Source: Chryseolinea soli
Lineage (GTDB): Bacteria > Bacteroidota > Bacteroidia > Cytophagales > Cyclobacteriaceae
DNA: 64,000 nucleotides
Reading direction: 5' to 3'
NCBI RefSeq assembly: GCF_003589925.1
Contig: NZ_CP032382.1
Coordinates: forward strand, 682,001-746,000
This document shows positions 50,838 through 59,034 of this stretch, piece by piece. Numbering within the stretch: position 1 is the first letter of the stretch; each line of letters opens with the position of its first letter. Position numbers and translations under genes: made by a program. Under the pieces are notes generated by a model. The model was not told the DNA's origin, made no database searches, and saw only the letters and a list, made by a program, of their open reading frames with translations.

Positions 50838-51744
50838 ATTTCATGACGCTATCCAGGAAAGCAAATAATTTTGTGCGCACTTCTTCCGTGTCGAACATTT
50901 CACCAAAGTGCGGAGCACCTTTCACGACCGTCAACTCGTTTCTAACATGTGCCAGGTCCAGATAGGATTTGAGGAGATACGATTGCGTAGGCGGAACGTC
51001 CTGGTCCTTTTCGCCGTGAACAATAAAAAACGGCGGGTCGTTTTTATCGACATAGGTCACGGGACTGGCCGTGTTGCTGAGATCGGGACGTTTCACCGGC
51101 GAAGCGCCAAGCAGTTTTCCGACAGGCGTTTCGTCGGGCACATTGGGATCCGCGCCTCCGTAGAAAAGTAAAAAGTTGCTGGGGCCATAAAAGTCCAGCA
51201 CCGCTTTGATCGGGAACGAAGGCTTTTTATTCCCGGCATAAAAACCAGGTTGGTTTTGGTTGTTCGACAGGGCCAACAGCGATGCCAGGTGTCCACCGGC
51301 AGAGAAACCCATCAGTACAAATTTATTCTTATCGAACTTGTAGGTCGCCGCATGGTTGTACAAGTATTCGACCGCCTGGTTGCAATCCTGGATCTGTGCG
51401 GGGAACACCGCCGTCGTGCTGTGCCGGTAGTCGATGGAAGCCAGGGCATAGCCTTTTTCCAGGATCGTGCGGATGGTGTTTTTCATATATCCCATGTCCG
51501 CATATTTATCGTTCAACATCCACGCGCCACCATGCACCCAGATCACTAGGGGCGTGTTGGCAGTGGCTTTGGCGGGGAGGTAAATATCCAGCAAATGCTT
51601 TTTCAGTGTATCGTTCGCGTAGGCGATGTTTTGATGCATGACCGTACCCGCGGGGAAGATCGATTTTATCCGGTCGGGCTGCGCGACAACGTTTAGGGTA
51701 ATGCAAAAGAAGACGAAAGCAGGGAAAAGCGGTTTCATATGCAT
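50836..51744 (-). CDS. Secreted alpha/beta-hydrolase (carboxylesterase, BD-FAE-like)
   Basis: A 302-residue hydrolase with a signal peptide (about 20 residues, ending VVAQ). It has the hormone-sensitive-lipase-type HGGAW oxyanion motif at 71-75, nucleophile Ser148 in LMGFSAGGHLA, acid in HGEKDQDVP and base in GAPHFGEMF. These features match carboxylesterases of the BD-FAE group, which remove acyl or feruloyl groups from plant glycans, and also kynurenine formamidase-like enzymes. Export favours an extracytoplasmic ester substrate. A second ATG two codons downstream is an equally good start. Confidence 0.88.
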   Translation of the reverse strand: MHMKPLFPAFVFFCITLNVVAQPDRIKSIFPAGTVMHQNIAYANDTLKKHLLDIYLPAKATANTPLVIWVHGGAWMLNDKYADMGYMKNTIRTILEKGYALASIDYRHSTTAVFPAQIQDCNQAVEYLYNHAATYKFDKNKFVLMGFSAGGHLASLLALSNNQNQPGFYAGNKKPSFPIKAVLDFYGPSNFLLFYGGADPNVPDETPVGKLLGASPVKRPDLSNTASPVTYVDKNDPPFFIVHGEKDQDVPPTQSYLLKSYLDLAHVRNELTVVKGAPHFGEMFDTEEVRTKLFAFLDSVMK

Positions 51745-51855
51745 ACGGGTTATGGATATGAAATGTAGGAAATTGGGTCCTGAAAAAAATCAGCCCGTCG
51801 TTTTTTTGTTACGGGCGGGTCTGGGATGGGCGCAGAGCAGCCGTGTTCCCTTGGA

Positions 51856-52272
51856 CTAATTGATTTTATAAGCCTGTGTAGACCTCAGGTTCTTCAAAAT
51901 GGACTCAATGTCCTCGCGCAGTTTTTTATAGTTTGCGGCTTTACAGAGATAGTCTGAAGCGCCCAGTTCCAAACATTGCACGACTTCGTGCTCGGTGCTG
52001 GAGGTGGAATACATCACCACGGGGATCGTTTTCAAATTCTCGTCACGGCGAATCTCCATCAGGCATTCCTTGCCATTGATGAGGGGCATGTTGATGTCGA
52101 GGAAAACAACATCGGGGAGGACGATCGCTTCTCGAAGTACCCTCAGGGCCTGAAGGCCATCGGCGGCATACAGGAACAGGATGGAGCGATCGATCTCGCG
52201 CAAAATTTCTTGAAACATTTCGACGTCGTCTGCATCATCATCAGCATACAACACACAGATCTTTTTCTCCAT
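51856..52272 (-). CDS. Stand-alone CheY-like response regulator (Rcp1-like)
   Basis: A 138-residue receiver domain without an output domain. The acidic pocket is YADDDADD at residues 9-16, the phospho-acceptor Asp59 is in VVFLDINMPLINGKE, and the T/S and K positions are VVMYSTSS and DYLCKAAN. Such receivers often pair with bacteriophytochrome- or hybrid-type kinases encoded elsewhere and act in phosphorelays. No kinase gene is directly adjacent; the CHASE3 kinase is 3.4 kb away. The frame continues 31 codons upstream, but the domain starts at MEKKICVLYADDD. Confidence 0.9.
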   Translation of the reverse strand: MEKKICVLYADDDADDVEMFQEILREIDRSILFLYAADGLQALRVLREAIVLPDVVFLDINMPLINGKECLMEIRRDENLKTIPVVMYSTSSTEHEVVQCLELGASDYLCKAANYKKLREDIESILKNLRSTQAYKIN

Positions 52273-52453
52273 TTTTTCGACACCAGAGAACGGACTATAG
52301 ACGGGGGTTCTCTCCTTTCCCTGCAAAAATAATATTTTCGCGAACGGAAATCTAGTGCCGACCAAATCTATACCTGAATAAATAAATCATCCCAGTCCTG
52401 TAGATACAACAATTGTCGGTCGCTGTAACACCTGCAATCGATAAAGCCCGGCT

Positions 52454-52648
52454 CTAGGAAGACTTTGTTCTGGCTTTTTTCAGACGAGCTTGTTCCGCGG
52501 CAGACTCATTGCCTTCCCGCACGTTTTGGGGTGTCGATGTTTCCTGGCGCCGGGTATCGTAGGAGGTGAACTTCCGGTCGTCGTTGCTTCCTCTGGTGGA
52601 GGGCGTCACGCGTTGGTGATCGTTTGGATTTTTAGGTGCCTTTTTCAT
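52454..52648 (-). CDS. Small basic hydrophilic protein, 64 residues
   Basis: A short protein (MKKAPKNPNDHQRVTPSTRG at the start, EQARLKKARTKSS at the end) without hydrophobic segments and probably disordered. I do not recognise it. The start, ordinary codon use and isolation in the gap between two annotated genes favour a real gene; low complexity and size argue for caution. A regulatory or stress role would be speculation. Confidence 0.45.
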   Translation of the reverse strand: MKKAPKNPNDHQRVTPSTRGSNDDRKFTSYDTRRQETSTPQNVREGNESAAEQARLKKARTKSS

Positions 52649-52881
52649 GGTGATCGTGAAATTGGGTCTTTGATACTTACCACAATTTCATGCCACATGC
52701 TGATCCTCAAAGCCGGCTTCAACGACGCGCTTTTCTTGTGGCGCTGGGGCAAATTTTCCGGGCGCCCTGGGTATTTTTGCCCACAGGCTAACCGGCCGTC
52801 GAATAATTTGTATTTCTGAAATACATTTTGGTTTGATCGCATGAACTATTTACGGACTTTCACCCGCAAAACCCCCGATAA

Positions 52882-53190
52882 ATGATCACCCGAATCTGGC
52901 ATGGACGAACCGCTCTGAAGAACGCAGCGTCCTATCTTCAATTTCTCCTCAACGAGGGCACACGGGAATACCTGCAAACACCCGGCAACCTGTCGGTCAA
53001 AGTATGGCAAAAGATGGACGCCGATTGCTGTCATTTTTGGACGGTAACGGAATGGACGGACATCGAGGCGATTAAGAAGTTTGCAGGAGAGGATTATAAA
53101 AAGGCGAAGTATTATCCGGAGGATGAGGGGATATTGTTGGAGTTTGAGGAGGGGGTGGAGCATTGTGAGAGTTTTGTCGTGAGGGGATAA
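52882..53190 (+). CDS. Antibiotic biosynthesis monooxygenase (ABM)-like protein
   Basis: A 102-residue protein with the ferredoxin-like dimeric alpha-beta barrel (ABM) look: MITRIWHGRTALKNAASYLQ, a middle LSVKVWQKMDADCCHFWTVT and a C-terminal WTDIEAIKKFAGEDYKKAKY. ABM proteins act on quinones or polyketides, or are heme oxygenases; no specific ligand is evident. It is followed directly by the heptamer array, and the final part of the gene is strongly G-rich on the coding strand. Confidence 0.8.
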   Translation: MITRIWHGRTALKNAASYLQFLLNEGTREYLQTPGNLSVKVWQKMDADCCHFWTVTEWTDIEAIKKFAGEDYKKAKYYPEDEGILLEFEEGVEHCESFVVRG

Positions 53191-53193
53191 GTC

Positions 53194-53291
53194 AGGAGCC
53201 AGGAGCCAGGAGCCAGAAGCCAGGAGCCAGCAGTCAGTAGCCAGTAGTCAGTAGCCAGTAGCCAGTAGTCAGTAGTCAGTAGCCAGTAGTC
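53194..53291. repeat. Heptamer array AGnAGYC, fourteen units
   Basis: Fourteen consecutive 7-base units: four AGGAGCC-type and one AGAAGCC at the left, one AGCAGTC, then alternating AGTAGCC and AGTAGTC. The order of variants (AGGAGCC first, AGTAGYC later) parallels the array at 4091-4160. It starts three bases after the ABM gene's stop codon. Confidence 0.92.
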
Positions 53292-53292
53292 A

Positions 53293-53320
53293 GGGTGCGG
53301 GTTGGGGTGCGATTGGGGGG
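53293..53320 (+). promoter_or_regulatory. G-quadruplex motif before the LuxR-type regulator
   Basis: Four G-runs of 3, 3, 4 and 6 are separated by loops of 3, 2 and 7 bases, which satisfies the usual G3+N1-7 rule. A further GGGGG run follows at 53329. It lies directly after the heptamer array and about 65 bases before the regulator's start codon, on its coding strand. Confidence 0.55.
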
Positions 53321-53383
53321 AGTTTTTTGGGGGTGGTGAAATTTAATTGGGGGAGTGCCGTTTATTTTTTGTAAAATAGGATT

Positions 53384-54040
53384 ATGAGCAAGATCAAGGT
53401 ATTGTTGGCGGATGATCATAAGATCATCCGGATTGGGTTGCGGGGGATATTGGAGCGCGAGGAGGATATGGAGGTTGTGGGGGAAGCCGAGAGCGGGGGC
53501 GAGGTGTTGGATATGCTTCAAAAAACCGTGACGGATGTGGTGTTGATGGACATCGACATGGGGCGGAGCAATGGAACGGAGACTACCCGGAAGGTGCGGG
53601 CCATGTTTCCGGATGTCCGGGTGCTGGCCCTGACGATGCATGAGGAGGCGGAGCATATCATCTATATGCTGGAGGCTGGCGCGAGCGGGTATTTGCTGAA
53701 AAATGTGGGACGTGACGAATTGCTTTCCGCTATCCGTACCGTTGTACAGGGAAACAGTTATTTCAGTCATACGGTGTCGGCTACATTGTTGAAGGCCATT
53801 ACCGATCTGAAAAGCAAGCCCTCTTCTGCATCCAAACAGAGTTCGGGGTCGCCCCTCTCCGATCGCGAGATCGAGGTGCTCAAGCTCATCGCCCAGGAAC
53901 ACTCCAACGGCGAGATCGCAGAAAAGCTTTTCATCAGCATCCGGACAGTGGATACACACCGCAGAAACATCCTGGAAAAATTACAGGTAAAGAATACGGC
54001 GGGGCTTGTCAAGTACGCTATCGAAAAAGCGCTTATTTAG
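53384..54040 (+). CDS. LuxR/NarL-type response regulator
   Basis: A 218-residue two-component regulator with a receiver domain (Asp56 in VVLMDIDMG; acidic pair Asp10/Asp11 in VLLADDHK; Lys in YLLKN) and a C-terminal LuxR helix-turn-helix (SDREIEVLKLIAQEHSNGEI and LFISIRTVDTHRRNILEKL). It probably binds a promoter as a dimer after phosphorylation. No kinase gene is next to it. Its first 200 bases are unusually G-rich compared with neighbouring genes. Downstream, a 20-base-spaced direct repeat lies before the sigma factor gene. Confidence 0.93.
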   Translation: MSKIKVLLADDHKIIRIGLRGILEREEDMEVVGEAESGGEVLDMLQKTVTDVVLMDIDMGRSNGTETTRKVRAMFPDVRVLALTMHEEAEHIIYMLEAGASGYLLKNVGRDELLSAIRTVVQGNSYFSHTVSATLLKAITDLKSKPSSASKQSSGSPLSDREIEVLKLIAQEHSNGEIAEKLFISIRTVDTHRRNILEKLQVKNTAGLVKYAIEKALI

Positions 54041-54068
54041 GCTGTTTTTCCTCGTGGGCTACGAGAAA

Positions 54069-54104
54069 TGCGCAGTCGCTAAGAGAATTGCGTAGTGCGC
54101 TAAG
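54069..54104 (+). promoter_or_regulatory. Direct repeat TGCGyAGTgCGCTAAG, two copies
   Basis: TGCGCAGTCGCTAAG (54069) and TGCGTAGTGCGCTAAG (54089) match at 14 of 16 positions and are 20 bases apart, about two helical turns. They lie 92 bases upstream of the ECF sigma factor start codon and behind the LuxR-type regulator gene. Confidence 0.4.
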
Positions 54105-54195
54105 CGTTTTACCGGTTTTTTAAAATACGCTTTTATACTCTACCCTGTTGGATTGGGATGAGCCAACTTTAGGCATCATTTCAAACCCCCAGCGT

Positions 54196-54789
54196 ATGAA
54201 GACCGAGGTCCGCAAATCCGACGAAGAATTGATCACCGCCATCCTGGCAAACGACACCGATGCCCTTGGCGAATTGTATAACCGCTACTACAAAAAAGTT
54301 TTTCAAAAGTGTCTCTCGTTGGTAAAAGATCCCGACGAAGCGTTTGACCTGGCGCAGGAAGCTTTGTTGAAAGCATTCGACCATCTCAAGAATTTCCGGA
54401 AAGATTCTTCCTTCTCCACTTGGTTATATATCATCGCACACCGCCATTGCCTTTTGGCGCTGCGAAAGAAAAATAAAAACGGCGTGCAATCCAACGAAGT
54501 GTTGGATGACGAAGCCGACCGTCTTGCCGAAAACACCGACGAAGCAGAACATCGCATCGAATCGGAGGCCATCATGTTTAGCCTCATCAACCAGTTGCCC
54601 GAAGCCGACAGAGAATTGCTCTTCCTGAAATACCGCGAAGGCGAATCCATCGAAGCGCTGCAACAAAAATTGCAGCTTTCCACCAGCGCCATCAAAATGC
54701 GTCTGAAGCGTTCCAAGGAAAAACTGAACAACGTCTATGTGGTAGCCCTTAGCGTTGGCCTAGCGGAAGCGTTGGCCATGTTGGCATAA
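54196..54789 (+). CDS. ECF-type RNA polymerase sigma factor without adjacent anti-sigma gene
   Basis: A 197-residue ECF sigma factor with region 2 (about 10-80: DALGELYNRYYKKVFQKCLS, then DEAFDLAQEALLKAFDHL, FSTWLYIIAHRHC) and region 4 (about 130-185: LPEADRELLFLKYREGESIE, recognition helix around LQLSTSAIKMRLKRSKEKL). No anti-sigma factor is encoded beside it. The C-terminus has a short hydrophobic stretch (VYVVALSVGLAEALAML). Sixteen additional in-frame codons upstream are ignored because region 2 normally starts near the chosen ATG. The Usp-like gene follows 42 bases downstream. Confidence 0.9.
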   Translation: MKTEVRKSDEELITAILANDTDALGELYNRYYKKVFQKCLSLVKDPDEAFDLAQEALLKAFDHLKNFRKDSSFSTWLYIIAHRHCLLALRKKNKNGVQSNEVLDDEADRLAENTDEAEHRIESEAIMFSLINQLPEADRELLFLKYREGESIEALQQKLQLSTSAIKMRLKRSKEKLNNVYVVALSVGLAEALAMLA

Positions 54790-54831
54790 TGTGACTTTCT
54801 TGCTTTTCTCGCTCTAAAGAAAAATGGCAGT

Positions 54832-55380
54832 ATGACCAAGACCATTCTCTATCCTTTCCGGATCGATCATGATTTTCGCATGGGCTATGCCTGGTCTGCC
54901 GAATTGGCGCGCCGGCTGCGAGGCCGTCTGTCGCTATTCACCACAGTGACTGAATCTACAGGGGAATCATTGGAGGAGGTCTACCATTCGTTGGCCGATG
55001 CGCAGGGTTTTTATGTGAAAAATTTCCAGCTGCTGCAGCTCCGGCTCAAACCCGTGCGGTCGGAACGAAATTTTCTAAAGGGCGAATTCCTGCCCACGTT
55101 TCGCGACTTCGTAAGCCGCGATCTACCACACATCCTGGTCCTGCCCTCCCATATTTTTCCCAGCGATGTCATCAAAGAATACATCGTTTCCGGTCAGCCG
55201 CTCGCCGTGCTGCCGTCTGTCCAAAACCCGGAAATCCCCGCTACGCGGAGAGACCGCTCACAATGGTTCATCGGCATGTTGAAAGACGTTGCCCTGTATA
55301 ACGTGCCCGCATCGTTCTTTGTCACCATCAGCGAAGACCAGGGCCTTTTCAATTCCATTGCGGCATTTTTCAGAAAATAA
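54832..55380 (+). CDS. Universal-stress-protein-like hypothetical, 182 residues
   Basis: A 182-residue protein opening with KTILYPFRIDHDFRMGYAWS, a beta-strand and helix order like the N-terminal part of universal stress proteins, and AELARRLRGRLSLFTTVTES. The usual ATP-binding GxxxxG(S/T) loop of Usp proteins is not seen at the C-terminal side, where there is instead IAAFFRK. I would call it Usp-like only tentatively. It is 42 bases behind the ECF sigma factor gene and a hairpin follows it, so it may be the sigma factor's co-transcribed partner. Confidence 0.55.
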   Translation: MTKTILYPFRIDHDFRMGYAWSAELARRLRGRLSLFTTVTESTGESLEEVYHSLADAQGFYVKNFQLLQLRLKPVRSERNFLKGEFLPTFRDFVSRDLPHILVLPSHIFPSDVIKEYIVSGQPLAVLPSVQNPEIPATRRDRSQWFIGMLKDVALYNVPASFFVTISEDQGLFNSIAAFFRK

Positions 55381-55396
55381 TTTCCTTCGAAAAAAA

Positions 55397-55418
55397 AGCC
55401 ACTCATCCCTGAGTGGCT
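55397..55418. terminator. Hairpin after the Usp-like gene
   Basis: AGCCACTCA and TGAGTGGCT form a perfect 9-base stem around TCCC, 16 bases past the stop. The adjacent A-run is on the left, so the T-run lies on the minus strand and the structure resembles a minus-strand or bidirectional terminator, although the upstream minus strand has no gene. Confidence 0.55.
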
Positions 55419-55631
55419 CTACCCTACCTAACCCTGCAAAACTGTCTCCTATTTTCTCGGGCGCATTCGTATTTTCGTTAACGCCCTTTGTTTCCTTTTT
55501 GATGGCCCACCGGGGAAAAAGTCACAGCACCAGCTAATTTTCTTATTGACCGTTTGTATGCGAGAGTGCCCGCCGTGCCGTTTCCGGTGTATATTTTCCC
55601 TATTTTAGACAGCAAAATCGAGAACCCCCGC

Positions 55632-57041
55632 ATGAAGATAAAACCCAACCGGTTGCAGGCCACTGGCATCTACGTATTGCTCGTGCTCTCCATTTTACTG
55701 GTGATCGTGAGTGCCTACATCACGCACTACAACACGGTTGAAAAAGAAGAGTCGACCAAAACGGTGATCCGTCGCTACCGGTCCATCGAGTCGGCTACGA
55801 AGCTGCTTTCGCTGATCCATGACATGGAGTCGGCGCAAAGGGGCTATATTCTTTCCGGCGACAGCGTTTTCCTTACGCCGTACCAACAGGCCCAGGGCGC
55901 GATCTCAACCGAAACCAGCATCCTCAAGAAGCTGATCAACGACAACGAGGAGCAAACCCGCTTCCTGGAAGGCGAGATCCTGCAGGTCATTCGACAGCGA
56001 TCGGAAGACCTGGACAATGGGATCCGCATCTATAATGCTCACGGCAAAGACAGCGCCGATCACCGCATAAACATCAAGACGGGGCAGACCCACATGGACG
56101 CGCTGCGCATTTTGGTGGAAGACCTGGTGCGCCGGGAACGTCTGCTTTTGGCGCGGCAAAATGAGACGCTGGAGAAGAACATGAGCGTGGAGGACACCGT
56201 GCGCTTCATCGCTTTCTCGCTCATCGGCCTCACTTCGCTGGTGGCGCTGATCGCGTTGATCGAACGGCAGCGAAGCATCAAAAATCTTGTCGAAACGCTA
56301 AACCGGGCCAACGAAGCGTTGGAAGAAAAAGTGCAGGAACGCACCAAGCAGTTGGTGGAAGCCAATGCCGCCAAAGACCATTTCCTCGGCATCGCATCGC
56401 ACGATCTGAAGGCGCCTTTGTCGGGGATTCTCCGTCTCATTGAGGTGCTGAAATTGGAAGGGTCCATGCGCGCAGAAAAAGACCAGGAATACCTGAACTA
56501 TATGGAGGACGCCTGCCACGACATGCTGCGCCTCATCCTAAACCTGCTCGACATCAACCGGATCGAACGCGGGGCCACACCCATCGTGAAACAACCGGTG
56601 GATGTGGGTAAGCTTATGGCCAAACTGGAAAATGAATTTTCGCACCAGGCCCGGCTGAAACACATTGACTTCAAGGCCGGGACGATCTCGGGCCTGCTCA
56701 ACACGGATGCCGATGCGTTGTCGCGCGTGTTGGAAAATCTCCTTTCCAACGCCATCAAATTTTCGCCGCGTCACCGGGTCGTACAATTGCATGCAGAAAA
56801 AAATGCCGATGGCTTTCGCTTCGCGGTCACGGATGAAGGGCCCGGGATCCCGGAAGAAGATCTTCCTTACCTGTTCGGAAAATTTCAAAAGCTTTCGAAT
56901 AAACCTACCGGTGGTGAAGGCTCAACCGGTCTGGGATTGTCCATCGCCAAAGAACTGACCCATCTGTTAGGGGGAAAAATTACGGTCGCCAGCGAATTGG
57001 CTAAAGGAACGGTATTCACGGTAACCATTCCTGAAAGTTGA
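55632..57041 (+). CDS. CHASE3 sensor histidine kinase
   Basis: A 469-residue membrane kinase: helix 1 at about 12-32, a periplasmic CHASE3 domain (about 40-180; the SLIHDMESAQRGYILSGDS phrase is typical), helix 2 at about 190-211, a coiled coil (ANEALEEKVQERTKQLVEAN), and the HisKA domain with phospho-accepting His257 in FLGIASHDLKAPLSGIL. The ATPase domain has LENLLSNAIKF, DEGPGIPEED and STGLGLSIAK. The ligand of CHASE3 is generally unknown. No response regulator is directly adjacent; the receiver at 51856 and the LuxR-type regulator at 53384 are candidates. The start is the ATG before helix 1. Confidence 0.93.
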   Translation: MKIKPNRLQATGIYVLLVLSILLVIVSAYITHYNTVEKEESTKTVIRRYRSIESATKLLSLIHDMESAQRGYILSGDSVFLTPYQQAQGAISTETSILKKLINDNEEQTRFLEGEILQVIRQRSEDLDNGIRIYNAHGKDSADHRINIKTGQTHMDALRILVEDLVRRERLLLARQNETLEKNMSVEDTVRFIAFSLIGLTSLVALIALIERQRSIKNLVETLNRANEALEEKVQERTKQLVEANAAKDHFLGIASHDLKAPLSGILRLIEVLKLEGSMRAEKDQEYLNYMEDACHDMLRLILNLLDINRIERGATPIVKQPVDVGKLMAKLENEFSHQARLKHIDFKAGTISGLLNTDADALSRVLENLLSNAIKFSPRHRVVQLHAEKNADGFRFAVTDEGPGIPEEDLPYLFGKFQKLSNKPTGGEGSTGLGLSIAKELTHLLGGKITVASELAKGTVFTVTIPES

Positions 57042-57051
57042 ATGAAAGCCG

Positions 57052-57420
57052 TTAACGCTGGACAAATCGCAGCGTGTTCCCATCGGGATCATCCACATAG
57101 AACTCCCGTGTTCCCCAGGTTTGATCCGTAGGGCCCTGGTGAACCGGTGAATCCCTTTTTGCTTTCGCATTCAACCCGCGCGCTACATACTGTTGAAAAA
57201 GCTGATCGATGTTTTGAATCAGAATGCATGCTACGTTGCCAAAGGTACCATCGCCGGAATAGCTAGACAGGTGCAACTCGGCGCCTTCACGACTGAGAAT
57301 GCTATAGGAAGGCGACCCGGTGTCGGGCCACGTTCCATGGTGCTTGAAGTCGAGCACTGTGGTGTAGAAATCCAGTGATCGCTTCATGTCACTGCATCGC
57401 ATGGAAGGGATAATGTTCAT
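57052..57420 (-). CDS. VOC family (glyoxalase-like) protein
   Basis: A 122-residue VOC-domain protein opening MNIIPSMRCSDMKRSLDFYT, with a bleomycin-resistance-type middle (ILSREGAELHLSSYSGDGTF) and the closing REFYVDDPDGNTLRFVQR, which supplies the metal-site glutamate region of the superfamily. Such small glyoxalase-like proteins occur in multiple copies in most Bacteroidota. The ATG at 57420 is preferred to a TTG eight codons upstream. It is 30 bases downstream of the GlxA-type regulator on the same strand and converges with the CHASE3 kinase. Confidence 0.85.
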   Translation of the reverse strand: MNIIPSMRCSDMKRSLDFYTTVLDFKHHGTWPDTGSPSYSILSREGAELHLSSYSGDGTFGNVACILIQNIDQLFQQYVARGLNAKAKRDSPVHQGPTDQTWGTREFYVDDPDGNTLRFVQR

Positions 57421-57450
57421 GGTATGGGCTTTCAGGATGGTCAAGCAAGA

Positions 57451-58434
57451 TCACACCGTGACCTCTAGTTTATTGTACTTATTCCTATACTCCACCGGGG
57501 TTAGTCCCGTGATCTTTTTGAAGATCGTGCGGAACGCTTTCGTATCGGTGTAGCCCACATCATAGATCACTTCGTTGATGTTTTTACCGCTCGTTTCAAA
57601 GTCGCGTTTTGCGGCTTCGATCTTTATGCGTTGAATGTATTCCATCACGGTGTTGCCGGTAGCCTTCTTGAACCGGCGTTCGAAACTTCTTCTGCCCAAG
57701 GCAAATTGATGAGAGAGTTTATCCACGGTGATGCGGTCCTGGTAGTTGCCTTCAATAAACGCCTGTACTTGTTTGATGGGTTCGTCCTGGTGCGACTTCT
57801 GTCCTTCAAAAATAATGAACGGCGATTGGCTTTGACGGTCGATGTCGATCGCATAGGCTTTGGAAGCAAGCACGGCGACGTCGCGGCCAGCCATTTTTTC
57901 CACGAGATAGAGGATCAGGTTGAGGTATGAATACGCTCCTCCACTGGTATAGACGCGATCTTTTTCGGTGATGATCTTATTGTCCATCAGGTTGATCTGC
58001 GGGAACATTTGCCGGAACGCGGAGGCCATCATCCAATGGGTGGCGCAGGGCTTATCGTCCAGGAGGCCCGTGAAGGCGAGAAAGAATGCGCCCAGGCACA
58101 AGCTGGCTACCGACGCACCTTGTGCGTATTGCGTTTTGATCCAGGGAATAAATTCGGCGTTCATTTCCATGGCTTGCTTCTGGTCGCCATGCACAGAGGG
58201 GATAATAATGAGATCGGTCTTCTTTACATCCCGGATCAGCACATCGGGTGCGATGGTAAAAAGTCCGTTGCGCTGACTGGTTCCTTTTTCGACGCCTACC
58301 AACTGCACGGTAAACAGGGGCGCTCTACCGAGTTGATTCAGAAAAACATTCAGCTCTGAAAAGATCTGGTGACTCCCTTCGATGTTCACCAGGCTGGTAT
58401 GGCCACGCGGTACGAGAATGGATATGTGTTTCAT
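57451..58434 (-). CDS. GlxA-type regulator (DJ-1/PfpI plus AraC domains)
   Basis: A 327-residue regulator with an N-terminal DJ-1/PfpI-like domain (about 1-185: KHISILVPRGHTSLVNIEGS; nucleophile elbow ASVASLCLGAFFLAFTG with Cys at about 113) and a C-terminal AraC domain (QFALGRRSFERRFKKATGNT and VGYTDTKAFRTIFKKITGLT). Proteins of this layout respond to amino-acid- or amide-derived ligands. The downstream VOC gene is 30 bases away and probably co-transcribed. It is divergent from the PhnB-like gene at 58579. Confidence 0.92.
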   Translation of the reverse strand: MKHISILVPRGHTSLVNIEGSHQIFSELNVFLNQLGRAPLFTVQLVGVEKGTSQRNGLFTIAPDVLIRDVKKTDLIIIPSVHGDQKQAMEMNAEFIPWIKTQYAQGASVASLCLGAFFLAFTGLLDDKPCATHWMMASAFRQMFPQINLMDNKIITEKDRVYTSGGAYSYLNLILYLVEKMAGRDVAVLASKAYAIDIDRQSQSPFIIFEGQKSHQDEPIKQVQAFIEGNYQDRITVDKLSHQFALGRRSFERRFKKATGNTVMEYIQRIKIEAAKRDFETSGKNINEVIYDVGYTDTKAFRTIFKKITGLTPVEYRNKYNKLEVTV

Positions 58435-58578
58435 GATAGTAAAGATAAAACAATGTTCGTCCCTAAATCAATCCTGTCGGGATTCGCCTTGCAATTGACG
58501 GAATCCCCCCTTTTCATTCCCGTCATGACGCCCCAACTTTGTATCATCAACAGAGACTGATCCAAACAGCGAAAAAAT

Positions 58579-58998
58579 ATGGCCAGCATCAACTCCTACC
58601 TCACATTTTCCGGCAACTGCCTCGAGGCGATGACCTTCTACAAGGAGTGCCTGGGCGGTGAGTTGGTCTTGCAAACCGTAGGCGAATCACCCTTTGCTGC
58701 GTTCATGCCGTCGCATATGAAACACTATGTGCTCAACTCCACGCTCACCAACGACACGCTGGTGCTGATGGGTTCGGACATGGTTCCGGAGACCGGGCTT
58801 TCGCGGGGAAACTCCATTTCCATGATGCTCCACTGCAACAGCGAAGAACAGGCCCGCACCTATTATTCGCGTCTCGCGGCCGATGGCGTACCAACGCATC
58901 CCCTGGAAGACACGTTTTGGGGCGCCGTCTTTGGTGATCTCACCGACAAATTCGGCAACCACTGGCTCCTTTATTTTGAAAAAAAATCTAATGCTTAA
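58579..58998 (+). CDS. VOC family protein, PhnB-like
   Basis: A 139-residue PhnB-like VOC protein, starting MASINSYLTFSGNCLEAMTF and carrying YKECLGGELVLQTVGESP, MKHYVLNSTLTNDTLVLMGS and the closing FGDLTDKFGNHWLLYF. The layout is that of the gene at 44321. The function is unassigned. It is divergent from the GlxA-type regulator, and the DoxX-like gene follows 36 bases downstream on the same strand, so an operon controlled by the regulator is possible. A CAACTTTG box lies 38 bases before the ATG. Confidence 0.88.
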   Translation: MASINSYLTFSGNCLEAMTFYKECLGGELVLQTVGESPFAAFMPSHMKHYVLNSTLTNDTLVLMGSDMVPETGLSRGNSISMMLHCNSEEQARTYYSRLAADGVPTHPLEDTFWGAVFGDLTDKFGNHWLLYFEKKSNA

Positions 58999-59034
58999 CT
59001 TTCTTATCAACTACACTCAAAAAACCTTATTGTC

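Noticed and set aside
53276..53959. 227-codon minus-strand frame
   Set aside because: Antisense to the LuxR-type regulator and starting in the G-rich tract; composition is His/Pro-rich and domainless.
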